NCBI RefSeq assembly: GCF_009189165.1
Contig: NZ_CP045118.1
Coordinates: 2,170,001 to 2,234,000, forward strand
DNA: 64,000 bases
Direction of reading: 5' to 3'
Origin: Pseudomonas sp. SCB32
GTDB lineage: Bacteria; Pseudomonadota; Gammaproteobacteria; Pseudomonadales; Pseudomonadaceae
Part shown: piece by piece, positions 27,992 to 37,208 of the stretch
How the letters are laid out: each line of letters opens with the position of its first letter
How positions within the stretch are numbered: the stretch's first letter is position 1
Translations under genes and position numbers: made by a program
Notes under the pieces: generated by a model
Seen by the model: the letters and a program-made list of their open reading frames with translations, nothing else
Database searches by the model: none
What the model was told of the DNA's origin: nothing

Positions 27992-29193
27992 GCCGGAGCA
28001 TCGCGGTACCCGCGGGCGAAACCGCCCGCGCCAGCTGGATTGGCCTGCTGGTGATCGTTGCCCTGGGCATCAACCTGCGGCCGATCCTCACCTCCATCGG
28101 CCCCTTGCTCACCGACATCCGTGACGCTACCGGACTGGGGTTCCAGGGCGCCTCGATGCTCACCGTGCTGCCGGTGCTGTGCATGGGTCTGTTCGCCCTG
28201 GCCTTGCCCTGGGTTGGCCCGCGCCTGGGGGAAAGCCGTGGCGTGGTCGCCGGCCTGCTGGCCATCGGCGCCGCCTGTTTCTGGCGCCTGCTGCTGGACA
28301 GCGGCTTCGCCCTGATCGCCAGCGCCGTGCTGGCCGGTACCGGGGTGGCGATCATCCAGGCGTTCGTACCCGGGGTGATCAAGCGCTGGTTCCCGCACAA
28401 GGTGCCGTCGGCCATGGGGCTGTATTCGGCATCGCTGATGGCCGGCGGCGGCAGCGCCGCCGTGCTGGCGCCGGTGGTGTCGGAGCATTTCCATCGCTGG
28501 CAGGACGGCCTTGGCGCCTGGCTCCTTCTGGCCGTAGTCGGCCTGCTGCTGTGGGCGGTCGCGCGCCCGCGTGAAACGCCGGTGGCCACGCCGCCACGGC
28601 AGGCGGTGCAGCACTATTTCGGCAGTCGTCGTGCCTGGCTGCTGGCGCTGTACTTCGGGGTGATCAATGGCGGCTACACCAGCATGGTCGCCTGGCTGCC
28701 CGTGTATTACCGCCAACTGGGCTGGAGCGCCCAGGCCAGCGGAGGGCTGATCGGCCTGATGACCATCTTCCAGGTGATCGCCGCGCTGACCATCCCGTTG
28801 CTGAGTCGTGGCTCGTTGGATCGCCGTGGCTGGCTGAGCCTGTGCCTGCTGGTCCAGCTGGCCGGTTTCGCCGGGCTGATCGCATCGCCCCTGCATCTCT
28901 CCGGCATCTGGGTGGCGATGATCGGCTATGGCCTGGGTTCCTGCTTTGCCCTGAGCCTGACGCTGACCCTCGACCATCTTTCCGATCCGGGTGCGGCGGG
29001 TCGCCTGGCGGCGTTCGTGCAGGGCATCGGCTTCATCGTCACCGGGATCATTCCCTACGTGACCGGCGCTCTGCGCGACAGCACCGGCAGCTTCCAGGCC
29101 TCCTGGATTCTGCTGGCGGTGTCGGTGGTGGCGATGCTGGGGGTGACGTTGCGCTTCTCGCCCAAGGGCTATGCGCGGGCGATGGGCAGGTAG
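27988..29193 (+). CDS. CynX/NimT family MFS transporter
   Basis: A 401-residue major facilitator with 12 predicted transmembrane helices. The N-terminal GINLRPILTSIGPLL is the signature of the CynX/NimT (cyanate / 2-nitroimidazole) subfamily. The start overlaps the deaminase stop. With the deaminase and the ankyrin protein it forms a three-gene unit next to a divergent LysR gene. From memory, P. aeruginosa has a deaminase-MFS pair near mexEF-oprN, which fits this location. The substrate is not known. Confidence 0.87.
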   Translation: MSRSIAVPAGETARASWIGLLVIVALGINLRPILTSIGPLLTDIRDATGLGFQGASMLTVLPVLCMGLFALALPWVGPRLGESRGVVAGLLAIGAACFWRLLLDSGFALIASAVLAGTGVAIIQAFVPGVIKRWFPHKVPSAMGLYSASLMAGGGSAAVLAPVVSEHFHRWQDGLGAWLLLAVVGLLLWAVARPRETPVATPPRQAVQHYFGSRRAWLLALYFGVINGGYTSMVAWLPVYYRQLGWSAQASGGLIGLMTIFQVIAALTIPLLSRGSLDRRGWLSLCLLVQLAGFAGLIASPLHLSGIWVAMIGYGLGSCFALSLTLTLDHLSDPGAAGRLAAFVQGIGFIVTGIIPYVTGALRDSTGSFQASWILLAVSVVAMLGVTLRFSPKGYARAMGR

Positions 29194-29311
29194 GCCAGCA
29201 GCGGGTTGCCAAGGGCGCCCGTGGCGTCGGCGCGGTTCTGTAGGAGCGGACTTCGTCCGCGATGCTGTTGCTCTTCGTAGGGCGAATAACGCCTTTGCCG
29301 TTATCCGCCGT

Positions 29312-30135
29312 CTTGGTCGGTGTTTCTGCGCCGCCTCGGTGTGTTCGGATGTTTTTTGTTTCGCCCCCTCGGGCGAGTCACTTTGCCAAACGACGCAAAG
29401 TAACCAAAGGTCTTGTCCCGACATCCGGGTCCGGCTTCGCCGGACTCCCCTCGCTCCGGTATCGCTCCGAGGGTCGGCGTACAAGGGCCGTCCCTGGCCC
29501 TTTACGCCTCTCGCGGCATCCATGCCGCTCGCCCCTCTGCGCAATACCTCCACTCGGCCTCCTGACGGGACTCTGCGCGCGCCTGCAACTGTGAGGTGCT
29601 CTTCGTAGGATGGCGTAGAGCGAAGCGAAACCCATCAAGGCGGATAACGCTGCGCGTTATTCGCCCTACGGGTGTTCATCCTGCAGCGTGGGTGCAGTGG
29701 TGAGACTTCGCGGACAAGGCCCGCTCCTACGGAAGCAGAGCCAGCTCGGAGCGAGGCGCTCTTCTTTTGCCCTTGAAGATTTCCAGAGACATTTCCGCGC
29801 GCACCTGAGCGCCCCTTCAGGAGGCCGAGTGGAATCGGAGTTTCAGGGGTTGAGCGACATGGATGTCGCGAGAGCGTCGTTGGGCCATGGATGGCCCCTC
29901 GACGCGTGCCCCTGAAACTCCGATGGAGCGAGGGAAACGGAGCGCAGCGTAGTAACAGCCGAAGGCTGGCCCGTAGGGTAAGCGAAGCGAATCAGTCCGG
30001 CGAAGCCGGACCCGGATGCAGGGGCAAGACCTTTGGTTACTTTCTGTCGTTTGAGAAAGTAACTCGCCCGAGGGGGCGAAACAAAAAGTCCCCGCGCACA
30101 CCGAGGCGGCGCATGAACACCGAACAAGACAGCGA
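29312..30135. repeat. Composite interspersed repeat, copy 2 (reverse complement of copy 1)
   Basis: The left arm (about 29312-29590) corresponds to the right arm of the copy at 1812-2640. The middle (29595-29805) carries the same CTCTACGCC / AATAACGC / REP modules in reverse. The right arm (29805-30135) corresponds to the left arm of the first copy. The whole ~0.82 kb unit is therefore an inverted copy, about 27 kb away. A REP half-element (29239-29265) precedes it. No gene is supported in 29194-30264. Confidence 0.8.
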
Positions 30136-30264
30136 ATGCGCCCCACGAAGGCCAATAACATCGTGGACGGAGCCCGCCTCTAGGGTAAGGGGCTACCTCG
30201 GCTGGAAGTGGACCAACTCCGTTATTGGTCCATGGCTCATCGTGGCGAGGGCCGCCGCCCGCCG

Positions 30265-30432
30265 CTAAACGGACGTCGCCAGGTAGATCCGATAGGTAAT
30301 GACCGACAGCATGCTCAGCACGCCGATCCACATCAGCAGTACGCCAACGCCCCGTTCGCGGATGGTGAAGCCGATCCCCAGCATGAACATGCCGAAGACG
30401 ATGATGGCGATGGTGACGAGGATGGAGTCCAT
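30265..30432 (-). CDS. Small membrane protein, 55 aa
   Basis: Read by eye, below common ORF length limits. The minus-strand ATG at 30432 (AAGGA nine bases upstream) opens a 55-residue frame with two hydrophobic helices: SILVTIAIIVFGMFMLGIG and GVGVLLMWIGVLSMLSVI, separated by a charged turn (TIRERG) and ending TYRIYLATSV. Codon use is GC-rich like real genes here, and the frame is clean despite flanking repeats. Its function is unknown. Confidence 0.65.
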   Translation of the reverse strand: MDSILVTIAIIVFGMFMLGIGFTIRERGVGVLLMWIGVLSMLSVITYRIYLATSV

Positions 30433-30562
30433 GGCGTGTCCTTGTCGCAGTGTTCCGATAGATGCAGTTTAGGCCAGCGGCCGCTCGAAATTGCATGATC
30501 CGTGGCAGCCGGGCGGGCGGATGATAGCTGCCTGGCGGCGAATGCCCAAGCCGCGACGCCGT

Positions 30563-30778
30563 TCATGCCGGCTTGGCCTTCCTGCCGACCAGCCGGTAGG
30601 CCTTGAGCGTCAGATGCAGGCCACAGGGGCGGCGCTCGAGATAGCCCAGGTGAATGAGCAGGTCACTCAGGCCAGGATGGATCGCCGCACCACGACGTAC
30701 ACCGGCAAGAACCTTGCGCAACTCGGCATCTGAATGGGAGGACGAGCATCGCCTGCCGCCTCTTCGTTCGTAGCTCAT
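30563..30778 (-). CDS. Hypothetical protein, 71 aa
   Basis: A small basic protein with an Arg/Ser-rich N-terminus and a more regular C-terminal part (HPGLSDLLIHLGYLERRPCG) that could be a small helical domain. It has no signal peptide. A GGGAACAGG sequence precedes the ATG. It lies between the 55-aa membrane protein and the end of oprN, on the same strand. I do not recognise it. The uninterrupted frame in a spacer without repeats gives modest support. Confidence 0.5.
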   Translation of the reverse strand: MSYERRGGRRCSSSHSDAELRKVLAGVRRGAAIHPGLSDLLIHLGYLERRPCGLHLTLKAYRLVGRKAKPA

Positions 30779-30934
30779 GATGGCCTGTTCCCTTTTCCAT
30801 TTTTGTCAGTCTGCGGCCTGAGGCTGTTCGGTGCATTTCCTATTGCTATCGGAAAATACTGATCAGCGCATTAGCACCTGACAAATACCGGGATGCCTTC
30901 ATGTTTCGGGCGTGGGAGCAGGGTGGCGCGCCCA

Positions 30935-30972
30935 TAAAAAAGCCCCACGGTCAGGAGCGCAGACCGCAGGGC
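30935..30972 (-). terminator. Rho-independent terminator of mexEF-oprN
   Basis: On the minus strand GCCCTGCGGTC pairs with GACCGTGGGGC (11 bp, two wobble pairs, 9-nt loop), then TTTTTTATG. It lies 38 bases after the oprN stop. Confidence 0.85.
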
Positions 30973-31010
30973 CAGAGGGGTCGAGGTCGTCTCGACCGGG
31001 AGAGGAGCAA

Positions 31011-32408
31011 TCAGGCCGAGGGCTGCCAGCCGCCGCCCAGGGCCTTGTAGATGGCGACAATGCCGCGATAGACATCCACTTCCGCCAGCGCCTGGGCGTC
31101 TTCGGCGGCCAGTTGTTCGCGCTCGGCGTCCAGCAGGTTGAGAAAGTCCACGGTGCCTTCGCGGTACTGCAGGCCGGCCTGTTGCGCGGCGTTGCGGCTG
31201 GCCTCGGACTGGCGCACCAGCGAGACCAGGCGCTGCTGGCGCTTGCCGTAGTCGCTGAAGGCGTTCGACGACTCCTCCAGCGCCAGTAGCACCTGCTGCT
31301 CGTAGGTCGCCAGGGCGCCGTCGGCGTCGGCTTTGGACGCCCGCAGGCGGGCGCGCACGCTGCCCAGGTCGAAGGCCGCCCAGGTGATGCTGGGTGAAAC
31401 GCTCCAGGCGTTGGCGGCAGCGGAGCCGATCTGCGAACCGCGCCCGGCGGTGAAGCCCAGGAAGCCGCCAAGGCTGACTTTCGGGAACAGGTCGGCGGTG
31501 GCCACGCCCACGTCAGCGGTGGCGGAGGCCAGGCGGCGTTCGGCAGCGGCGACGTCCGGACGACGGCGCAGCAGCTCGCCCGGATCGCCGATCGGCAGGG
31601 CCTTGGCAATGGCCGGCAACTGCCTGGGCGACAGGTCCACGGTCAGCGCGTCCGGGCGCTGGCCAAGGAGGGTGGCGATGCGGTTCTTCTGCCGGACTTC
31701 CTCCGCCTGCAGTTGCGGCACGCTGGCTTCGGTGGAAGCCAGGCGCGCTTCGGCGCGCTGCACGTCCAGTTCGTTGCCCACGCCGGCATCGCGCAGCTGG
31801 ATGGTCAGGTCACGGGACTCGCGCTGGTTCTCCAGGTTGCTTTTAGCGATGCTCTCGCGCAGCTGCGCGCCGCGCAGTTGCCCGTAGGCATCGGCTAGCT
31901 CGGCAATCAGGCTGACCTGCAGTTGTTGCAGGTCGGCCACCGTGGCTTCGCTCAAGGCGTCGGCGGATTCCAATTCGCGGCGCACGCGGCCGAACAGGTC
32001 GATTTCCCAGATCATGTCCAGGCCCAGGTCGTAACGCTCCTGGTTGACCCGGTCGTTGGTCTGCCCCGGAATCTGGCCCTTGCCGATCTGCGCGGAGGCG
32101 CTGCTGGTGACGGTGGGGAAACGGTCGTTGGCAACGTCGTCACGGATCGCCCGCGAGGCCAGCACGCGGGCATAGGCCACGCGCAGCTCGCGGTTTTCCT
32201 TCAGCGCCTGTTCGACCAGTTGGCTCAGCACCGGGTCGTCGAACTGCTTCCACCAGGCGTCTTCGTAACGGCTACGGTCGTAGTCCTTGGCCTGGGCGTT
32301 GCTGTCCAGTCGAGCCGGCGCGGTGTCCGGCTTCTGGTAGTCGGGGCCGACCATGCAGGCGCTGAGGGCCAGCGCCAGCAGAGCAGGGACGAAGAGTTTC
32401 ACGTTCAT
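31011..32408 (-). CDS. oprN: Outer-membrane efflux channel OprN
   Basis: A 465-residue TolC-type lipoprotein channel of the MexEF-OprN pump. The signal peptide has lipobox ALSACMVGPDYQ. Two outer-membrane efflux repeats follow, with ELLRRRPDVAAAERRLASA in the middle and GLQYREGTVDFLNLLDAE near the end. The start overlaps the mexF stop (ATGA), so it is translated from the mexEF-oprN mRNA. The order mexT-mexE-mexF-oprN on one strand with divergent mexS identifies the locus. The length is close to the P. aeruginosa protein. Confidence 0.94.
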   Translation of the reverse strand: MNVKLFVPALLALALSACMVGPDYQKPDTAPARLDSNAQAKDYDRSRYEDAWWKQFDDPVLSQLVEQALKENRELRVAYARVLASRAIRDDVANDRFPTVTSSASAQIGKGQIPGQTNDRVNQERYDLGLDMIWEIDLFGRVRRELESADALSEATVADLQQLQVSLIAELADAYGQLRGAQLRESIAKSNLENQRESRDLTIQLRDAGVGNELDVQRAEARLASTEASVPQLQAEEVRQKNRIATLLGQRPDALTVDLSPRQLPAIAKALPIGDPGELLRRRPDVAAAERRLASATADVGVATADLFPKVSLGGFLGFTAGRGSQIGSAAANAWSVSPSITWAAFDLGSVRARLRASKADADGALATYEQQVLLALEESSNAFSDYGKRQQRLVSLVRQSEASRNAAQQAGLQYREGTVDFLNLLDAEREQLAAEDAQALAEVDVYRGIVAIYKALGGGWQPSA

Positions 32409-35400
32409 GCGGTGTGGGCCTCGTTATTGGCCTGATGGCTCAGACGCTGTTGTTTCTTCGCTTCGCGGGCTTCCATGAAGCGGCGGATCAGCACATAGAA
32501 GACCGGGGTCAGCAGCAGGCCGAAGAAGGTTACGCCGAGCATCCCGGAGAACACCGCGACACCCATGGCATGGCGCATTTCGGCACCGGCGCCGGACGAC
32601 AGCACCAGGGGCACCACGCCCATGATGAAGGCGATGGAGGTCATCAGGATCGGGCGCAGACGCAGGCGGCAGGCTTCCAGTACCGCACTCAGGCGGTCCA
32701 TGCCTTCATCCTGTTTGTCCTTGGCGAACTCGACGATCAGGATCGCGTTCTTGCACGCCAGGCCCACCAGTACGATCAGGCCGATCTGGGTGAAGATGTT
32801 GTTGTCGCCACCGGACAGGATCACCCCGGTGATGGCCGACAGCAGGGTCATCGGCACGATCAGGATCACCGCCAGTGGCAGCCCCCAGCTCTCGTACAGC
32901 GCGGCCAGCACCAGGAAGGCGAGCAGCACGCAGAGCGGGAAGACGAACACCGCGGTGTTGCCGGCGAGGATCTGCTGGTAGGTCAGGTCGGTCCACTCGT
33001 AGGTCATGCCGTTGGGCAGTTCCTGCTTCAGCAGTCGCTCGATCGCCGCTTCCGCCTGGCCGGAGCTGTAGCCCGGTGCGGCGGCGCCGTTGATCTCGGC
33101 GGTGATGAAGCCGTTGTAGTGCATCACCCGGTCAGGACCTGCGGTGTCGCTGATCTTGATGAAGGTGGCCAGCGGGACCATCTCGCCCTGGTTGTTGCGC
33201 ACCTTCAGCTGACCGATCTGCTCGGGCTCCAGGCGGAATTTCTGGTCAGCCTGGACGTTCACCTGGTAGGTGCGGCCGAAGCGGTTGAAGTCGTTGGTGT
33301 ACAGCGAACCCAGGTAGACCTGCAGGGTGTCGAAGATGTCGCTGATCGCAACCCCGTGGGTCTTGGCCTTCTCGCGGTCGATGGCGGCATCCACCTGCGG
33401 CACGTTCACCTGGTAGCTGGTGAACACCGACATGGGGTTCAGTTCCGGCAGCGCGCGGGCCTTGTTGAGGATGTTCTGGGTCTGGTTGTACAGCTCCTCG
33501 TAACCCAGGTTGCCACGGTCTTCCACCTGCAGGCGGAAGCCGCCGATGGTGCCCAACCCCTGTACCGGCGGCGGCGGGAAGATAGCGATGTAGGCGTCCT
33601 GGATGCCGGCGAACTCCTTGTTCAGCTCGGCGGCGATCTCGTTGGCGGACATGCCCGGGCCTTTACGCTGGTCGAAGTCCTTCAGCGGGGTGAAGACGAT
33701 GCCGCTGTTGGGGCTGTTGGTGAAGCCGTTGATCGACAGGCCCGGGAAGGCCACGGTGTGCTCGATGCCCGGGTGCTTGTTGGCGATGTCGGACATGCGC
33801 TTGATCACAGCTTCCGTGCGGTCCAGCGTGGCCGCGTCGGGCAGCTGGGCGAAGGCCACCAGGTACTGCTTGTCCTGTTGCGGCACGAAGCCGGACGGGG
33901 TGCTGGAGAAGCCCAGGTAGGTCAGGCCGATCAGTCCCGCATAGAGGACCAGCGCGATCGAACTGCCGCGCAGCACGCGCGTGACGGTGCCGACGTAGCC
34001 GTGGCTGGCGCGGTCGAAGAAGCGGTTGAACGGACGGAACAGCCAGCTGCCCAGCAGGGTGTCGAGCAGCACCGAGAAGCGGTCCTTCGGCTCGTGGTGA
34101 CCCTTGAGCAGCACGGCGGCCAGCGCCGGCGACAGGGTCAGCGAGTTGAACGCGGAGATCACCGTGGAGATGGCGATGGTCAGCGCGAACTGCCGGTAGA
34201 ACTGCCCGGTGAGGCCGGAGATGAAGGCGGTCGGCACGAACACGGCGCACAGCACCAGGGCGGTGGCGATGATCGGCCCGGTCACCTCGCGCATGGCGCG
34301 CTTGGTGGCCTCGATGGGGGTGAGTCCCAGCCCGATGTTCCTCTCGACGTTTTCCACCACCACGATGGCGTCGTCCACCACGATGCCGATGGCCAGTACC
34401 AGGCCGAACAGCGAGAGCGCGTTGAGCGAGAAGCCGAAGAAGTGCATCACCGCGAAGGTGCCGATCAGCGACACCGGTACGGCGGCCAGCGGGATGATCG
34501 AAGCGCGCCAGGTCTGCAGGAACAGCACCACCACCAGCACGACCAGCACCAGGGCTTCGAACAGGGTGTGCACCACCGCTTCGATGGAACCGCGGACGAA
34601 GATGGTCGGGTCATAGACGATGGAGTAGTCCACGCCCTGGGGGAAGTTCTTCTTCAGCTCGGCCATCTTCTCGCGCACCTCGTTGGAGATGGCGATGGCG
34701 TTGGAGCCGGGGCGCTGGAAGATCGGGATGGCGACCGCCGGCTGGTTGTCCAGCAGCGAGCGCAGGGCGTACTGGCTGGAGCCGAGCTCGACGCGGGCGA
34801 TGTCCTTCAGGCGGGTGATCTCGCCGTCCGGGCCGCTGCGGATGATGATGTTCTCGAACTCTTCCTCGTTGACCAGGCGACCCTGGGTGTTGATCGACAG
34901 CTGGAAGCTGGTGGCGGTCGGCGCGGGCGGCGCGCCGAGGGAGCCGGCGGCGACCTGGCGGTTCTGTTCGCGGATGGCGGTGACCACGTCGCTGGCGGTC
35001 AGGTTGCGCGAGGCGATCTTGTTCGGGTCGAGCCAGACGCGCAGGGAGTAGTCGCCCATGCCGAACAGCTGCACATCGCCCACGCCGTCCAGACGCGCCA
35101 GCTCGTCCTTGATGTTGAGGATGGCGTAGTTGGACAGGTAGAGCATGTCGTAGCGGTTATCCGGCGAGGTCAGGTGCACGACCATGGTCAGGTCGGGCGA
35201 GGCCTTGTCGACGGTGATGCCGATGCGGGTGACTTCTTCGGGCAGCTTGGGCTCGGTGCGGGTCACGCGGTTCTGCACCTGCACCTGCGCGTTGTCCAGG
35301 TTGGTACCCAGGGCGAAGGTGATGGTCAGGGTCATCTTGCCGTCGGCGGTGGACTGCGAGGACATGTAGAGCATGTTCTCGACGCCGGTGATGGCCTGTT

Positions 35401-35602
35401 CCAGCGGGGCGGCGACGGTCTCGCCGATCACCTTGGGGTTGGCGCCGGGGAAGTTGGCGCGCACCACCACGGTGGGCGGCACCACTTCGGGGTATTCGCT
35501 GATCGGTAGCTGGAACAGCGAGATGGCTCCGCCGATCAGGATGATCAGCGAAAGCACGGCAGCGAAGATCGGCCGCTGGATGAAGAATTGCGAAAAGTTC
35601 AT
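32405..35602 (-). CDS. mexF: RND multidrug efflux permease MexF
   Basis: A 1065-residue hydrophobic/amphiphilic efflux RND transporter of the AcrB/MexB class. In P. aeruginosa it exports chloramphenicol, fluoroquinolones, trimethoprim and quorum-sensing precursors. TM1 starts NFSQFFIQRPIFAAVLSLI. The proton-relay Asp pair is in [17 protein letters not shown], and TM10-11 has GLACKNAILIVEFAKD. The start at 35602 (MNFSQFF, with AGGAA upstream) is preferred over an in-frame start 15 codons earlier. mexE ends 108 bp upstream. Confidence 0.96.
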   Translation of the reverse strand: MNFSQFFIQRPIFAAVLSLIILIGGAISLFQLPISEYPEVVPPTVVVRANFPGANPKVIGETVAAPLEQAITGVENMLYMSSQSTADGKMTLTITFALGTNLDNAQVQVQNRVTRTEPKLPEEVTRIGITVDKASPDLTMVVHLTSPDNRYDMLYLSNYAILNIKDELARLDGVGDVQLFGMGDYSLRVWLDPNKIASRNLTASDVVTAIREQNRQVAAGSLGAPPAPTATSFQLSINTQGRLVNEEEFENIIIRSGPDGEITRLKDIARVELGSSQYALRSLLDNQPAVAIPIFQRPGSNAIAISNEVREKMAELKKNFPQGVDYSIVYDPTIFVRGSIEAVVHTLFEALVLVVLVVVLFLQTWRASIIPLAAVPVSLIGTFAVMHFFGFSLNALSLFGLVLAIGIVVDDAIVVVENVERNIGLGLTPIEATKRAMREVTGPIIATALVLCAVFVPTAFISGLTGQFYRQFALTIAISTVISAFNSLTLSPALAAVLLKGHHEPKDRFSVLLDTLLGSWLFRPFNRFFDRASHGYVGTVTRVLRGSSIALVLYAGLIGLTYLGFSSTPSGFVPQQDKQYLVAFAQLPDAATLDRTEAVIKRMSDIANKHPGIEHTVAFPGLSINGFTNSPNSGIVFTPLKDFDQRKGPGMSANEIAAELNKEFAGIQDAYIAIFPPPPVQGLGTIGGFRLQVEDRGNLGYEELYNQTQNILNKARALPELNPMSVFTSYQVNVPQVDAAIDREKAKTHGVAISDIFDTLQVYLGSLYTNDFNRFGRTYQVNVQADQKFRLEPEQIGQLKVRNNQGEMVPLATFIKISDTAGPDRVMHYNGFITAEINGAAAPGYSSGQAEAAIERLLKQELPNGMTYEWTDLTYQQILAGNTAVFVFPLCVLLAFLVLAALYESWGLPLAVILIVPMTLLSAITGVILSGGDNNIFTQIGLIVLVGLACKNAILIVEFAKDKQDEGMDRLSAVLEACRLRLRPILMTSIAFIMGVVPLVLSSGAGAEMRHAMGVAVFSGMLGVTFFGLLLTPVFYVLIRRFMEAREAKKQQRLSHQANNEAHTA

Positions 35603-35710
35603 GGCTGGTTCCTGTCGCGAACGCATCGTTCGCCAAACCCGGGACAAAGGTCACCCAAGGCCCTGGGGGGACAGGGCCTGGGACATCACTCTTTCAAGAC
35701 AGGGAAAGTG

Positions 35711-36949
35711 TCAGCCGCGCGGTGCGCTCGGCTTCGCGGAGGATTTCTCGGCGACCTTTGGCGCCTCGCTCTGGGCCAGGGCCTGGCGCTGGTGGGCGAG
35801 GGTGGCGAGGGTGGCCTGGCTGGCCATCTCGACATTCTGCGCGTCGACCTGGGCGCCGGGGCGGACCCGCTGCAGGCCGTTGACCACGATGCGGTCACCC
35901 TTGGTCAGGCCATTGCGCACGATGCGCAGACCTTCCAGCTTCGGACCCAGGTCGATGCTGCGGTATTGCACCTTGCTGTCCTTGTCCATCACCAGCACGA
36001 ACTTCTTGCCCAGGTCGGTGCCGACCGCTTCGTCCTTGATCAGCGCGGCGGGGTAGGTGCCGCTGCCAACCAGCTTGATGCGGGCGTACAGGCCGGGGGT
36101 GAACTGGTTGGCGTCGTTGTCGAACACGGCGCGGCCCCGGATGGTGCCGGTCTTGGGGTTCACCTGGTTGTCGAGGAAGTCCAGCTTGCCCTCGTGGGGG
36201 AAGCCGTCTTCACCGGTCAGGCCCAGGTACACCGGGCTGCTGCCACGGGCGTCGGGGCCACCCTTGCGGGCCAGGTCGACGTACTTGAGGTAGACGCGTT
36301 CGTCGGCGTCGAAGTAGGCGTAGACCTTGTCGGTGGAGACCAGGGTGGTGAGCAGGGTCTGGCCGCTGTTCACCAGGTTGCCGGCGGTCACTTCGGCGCG
36401 GGAGACGCGGCCGTCGATGGGCGCGGTGACCTGGGTGAACGACAGGTTCAGGCGGGCGTTGTCCAGTTCCGCCTGGGTGGCGGCGACCACGGCCTTGGCT
36501 TCGGTGGCGGCGGCGCTGCGGGCGTCGGCCAGTTCGGCGGAGATGGCATTGGTGGCACGCAGGCGCTCACCACGGGCGGCTTCGTTGACGGTGCGAGTCT
36601 GATTGGCGCGGGCCTGTTGCAGCTGCGCTTCCAGGCGATGGACTTCAGCCTCGAAGGGGCGGGGGTCGATCTGGAACAGCAGGTCGCCTTTCTTCACCAG
36701 CGTGCCTTCGCGGAAGGCCACGCGGTCGATGTAGCCGGAGACGCGCGGACGCAGTTCAACGGACTCCGGAGCCTCCAGGCGACCGGTAAACTCATCCCAT
36801 TCATTGATGGGCTGTTCGATGACTTCCGCCACGCTGACCTTGGGCGCGGCCATGTTCTGCGCCGCATCCTGGCCTTTGCCGCAGGCGCTGAGCACCAGCG
36901 CGGCGGCGAGCGCCAACGGAATACGCAAGGCTTTGAGATTTCGCTCCAT
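35711..36949 (-). CDS. mexE: RND efflux periplasmic adaptor MexE
   Basis: A 412-residue lipid-anchored membrane-fusion protein joining MexF to OprN. The lipobox is VLSACGKGQ. The lipoyl halves are ELRPRVSGYIDRVAF and FTQVTAPIDGRVSRAEV, with an alpha-hairpin between them, then a beta-barrel and a C-terminal Ala/Lys/Pro tail. It is the first gene of the operon. A MexT-type box lies about 100 bp upstream. The call is secure from sequence and locus order. Confidence 0.95.
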   Translation of the reverse strand: MERNLKALRIPLALAAALVLSACGKGQDAAQNMAAPKVSVAEVIEQPINEWDEFTGRLEAPESVELRPRVSGYIDRVAFREGTLVKKGDLLFQIDPRPFEAEVHRLEAQLQQARANQTRTVNEAARGERLRATNAISAELADARSAAATEAKAVVAATQAELDNARLNLSFTQVTAPIDGRVSRAEVTAGNLVNSGQTLLTTLVSTDKVYAYFDADERVYLKYVDLARKGGPDARGSSPVYLGLTGEDGFPHEGKLDFLDNQVNPKTGTIRGRAVFDNDANQFTPGLYARIKLVGSGTYPAALIKDEAVGTDLGKKFVLVMDKDSKVQYRSIDLGPKLEGLRIVRNGLTKGDRIVVNGLQRVRPGAQVDAQNVEMASQATLATLAHQRQALAQSEAPKVAEKSSAKPSAPRG

Positions 36950-37047
36950 GGAAAAGACTCCACCGTTCTAATTGGTTTTGGGACTTCTGATGGAGCGGAG
37001 TCTGCGTTCGGGGGCGTCTGGGAACTAATCGAACGAGCGAATTTTGA

Positions 37048-37066
37048 TTATCACGTGGAGTGATAA
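37048..37066 (-). promoter_or_regulatory. Candidate MexT (nod-box-like) operator upstream of mexE
   Basis: TTATCA-N7-TGATAA is a perfect dyad that contains ATC-N9-GAT, the LysR nod-box form reported for MexT targets. It lies 98 bp upstream of the mexE ATG and 142 bp from the mexT stop. Its position suits activation of mexEF-oprN by MexT. Confidence 0.6.
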
Positions 37067-37140
37067 ATGCTTTTGCACTATGCGCACGAATCGATAGAAG
37101 AGGTGGGTACTGGGATTGCCCGGAAGCGCGGCACAAACCC

Positions 37141-37187
37141 GTAGGAGCGGGCCATGCCCGCGATCGCGCGCATGGCGCGCTCCTACA
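37141..37187. repeat. REP/REPIN hairpin
   Basis: GTAGGAGCG ... CGCTCCTAC inverted ends around CCATGCCCGCGATCGCGCGCATGG. The 47-bp sequence is identical to that at 48256-48302, and close variants are at 49351 and 61697. Confidence 0.82.
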
Positions 37188-37208
37188 GGTCGAATCTGAA
37201 GTTGCCGG

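Noticed and set aside
32414..35509. A 1031-codon open frame on the plus strand opposite mexF
   Set aside because: Low-complexity antisense shadow; mexF is a clear RND permease.
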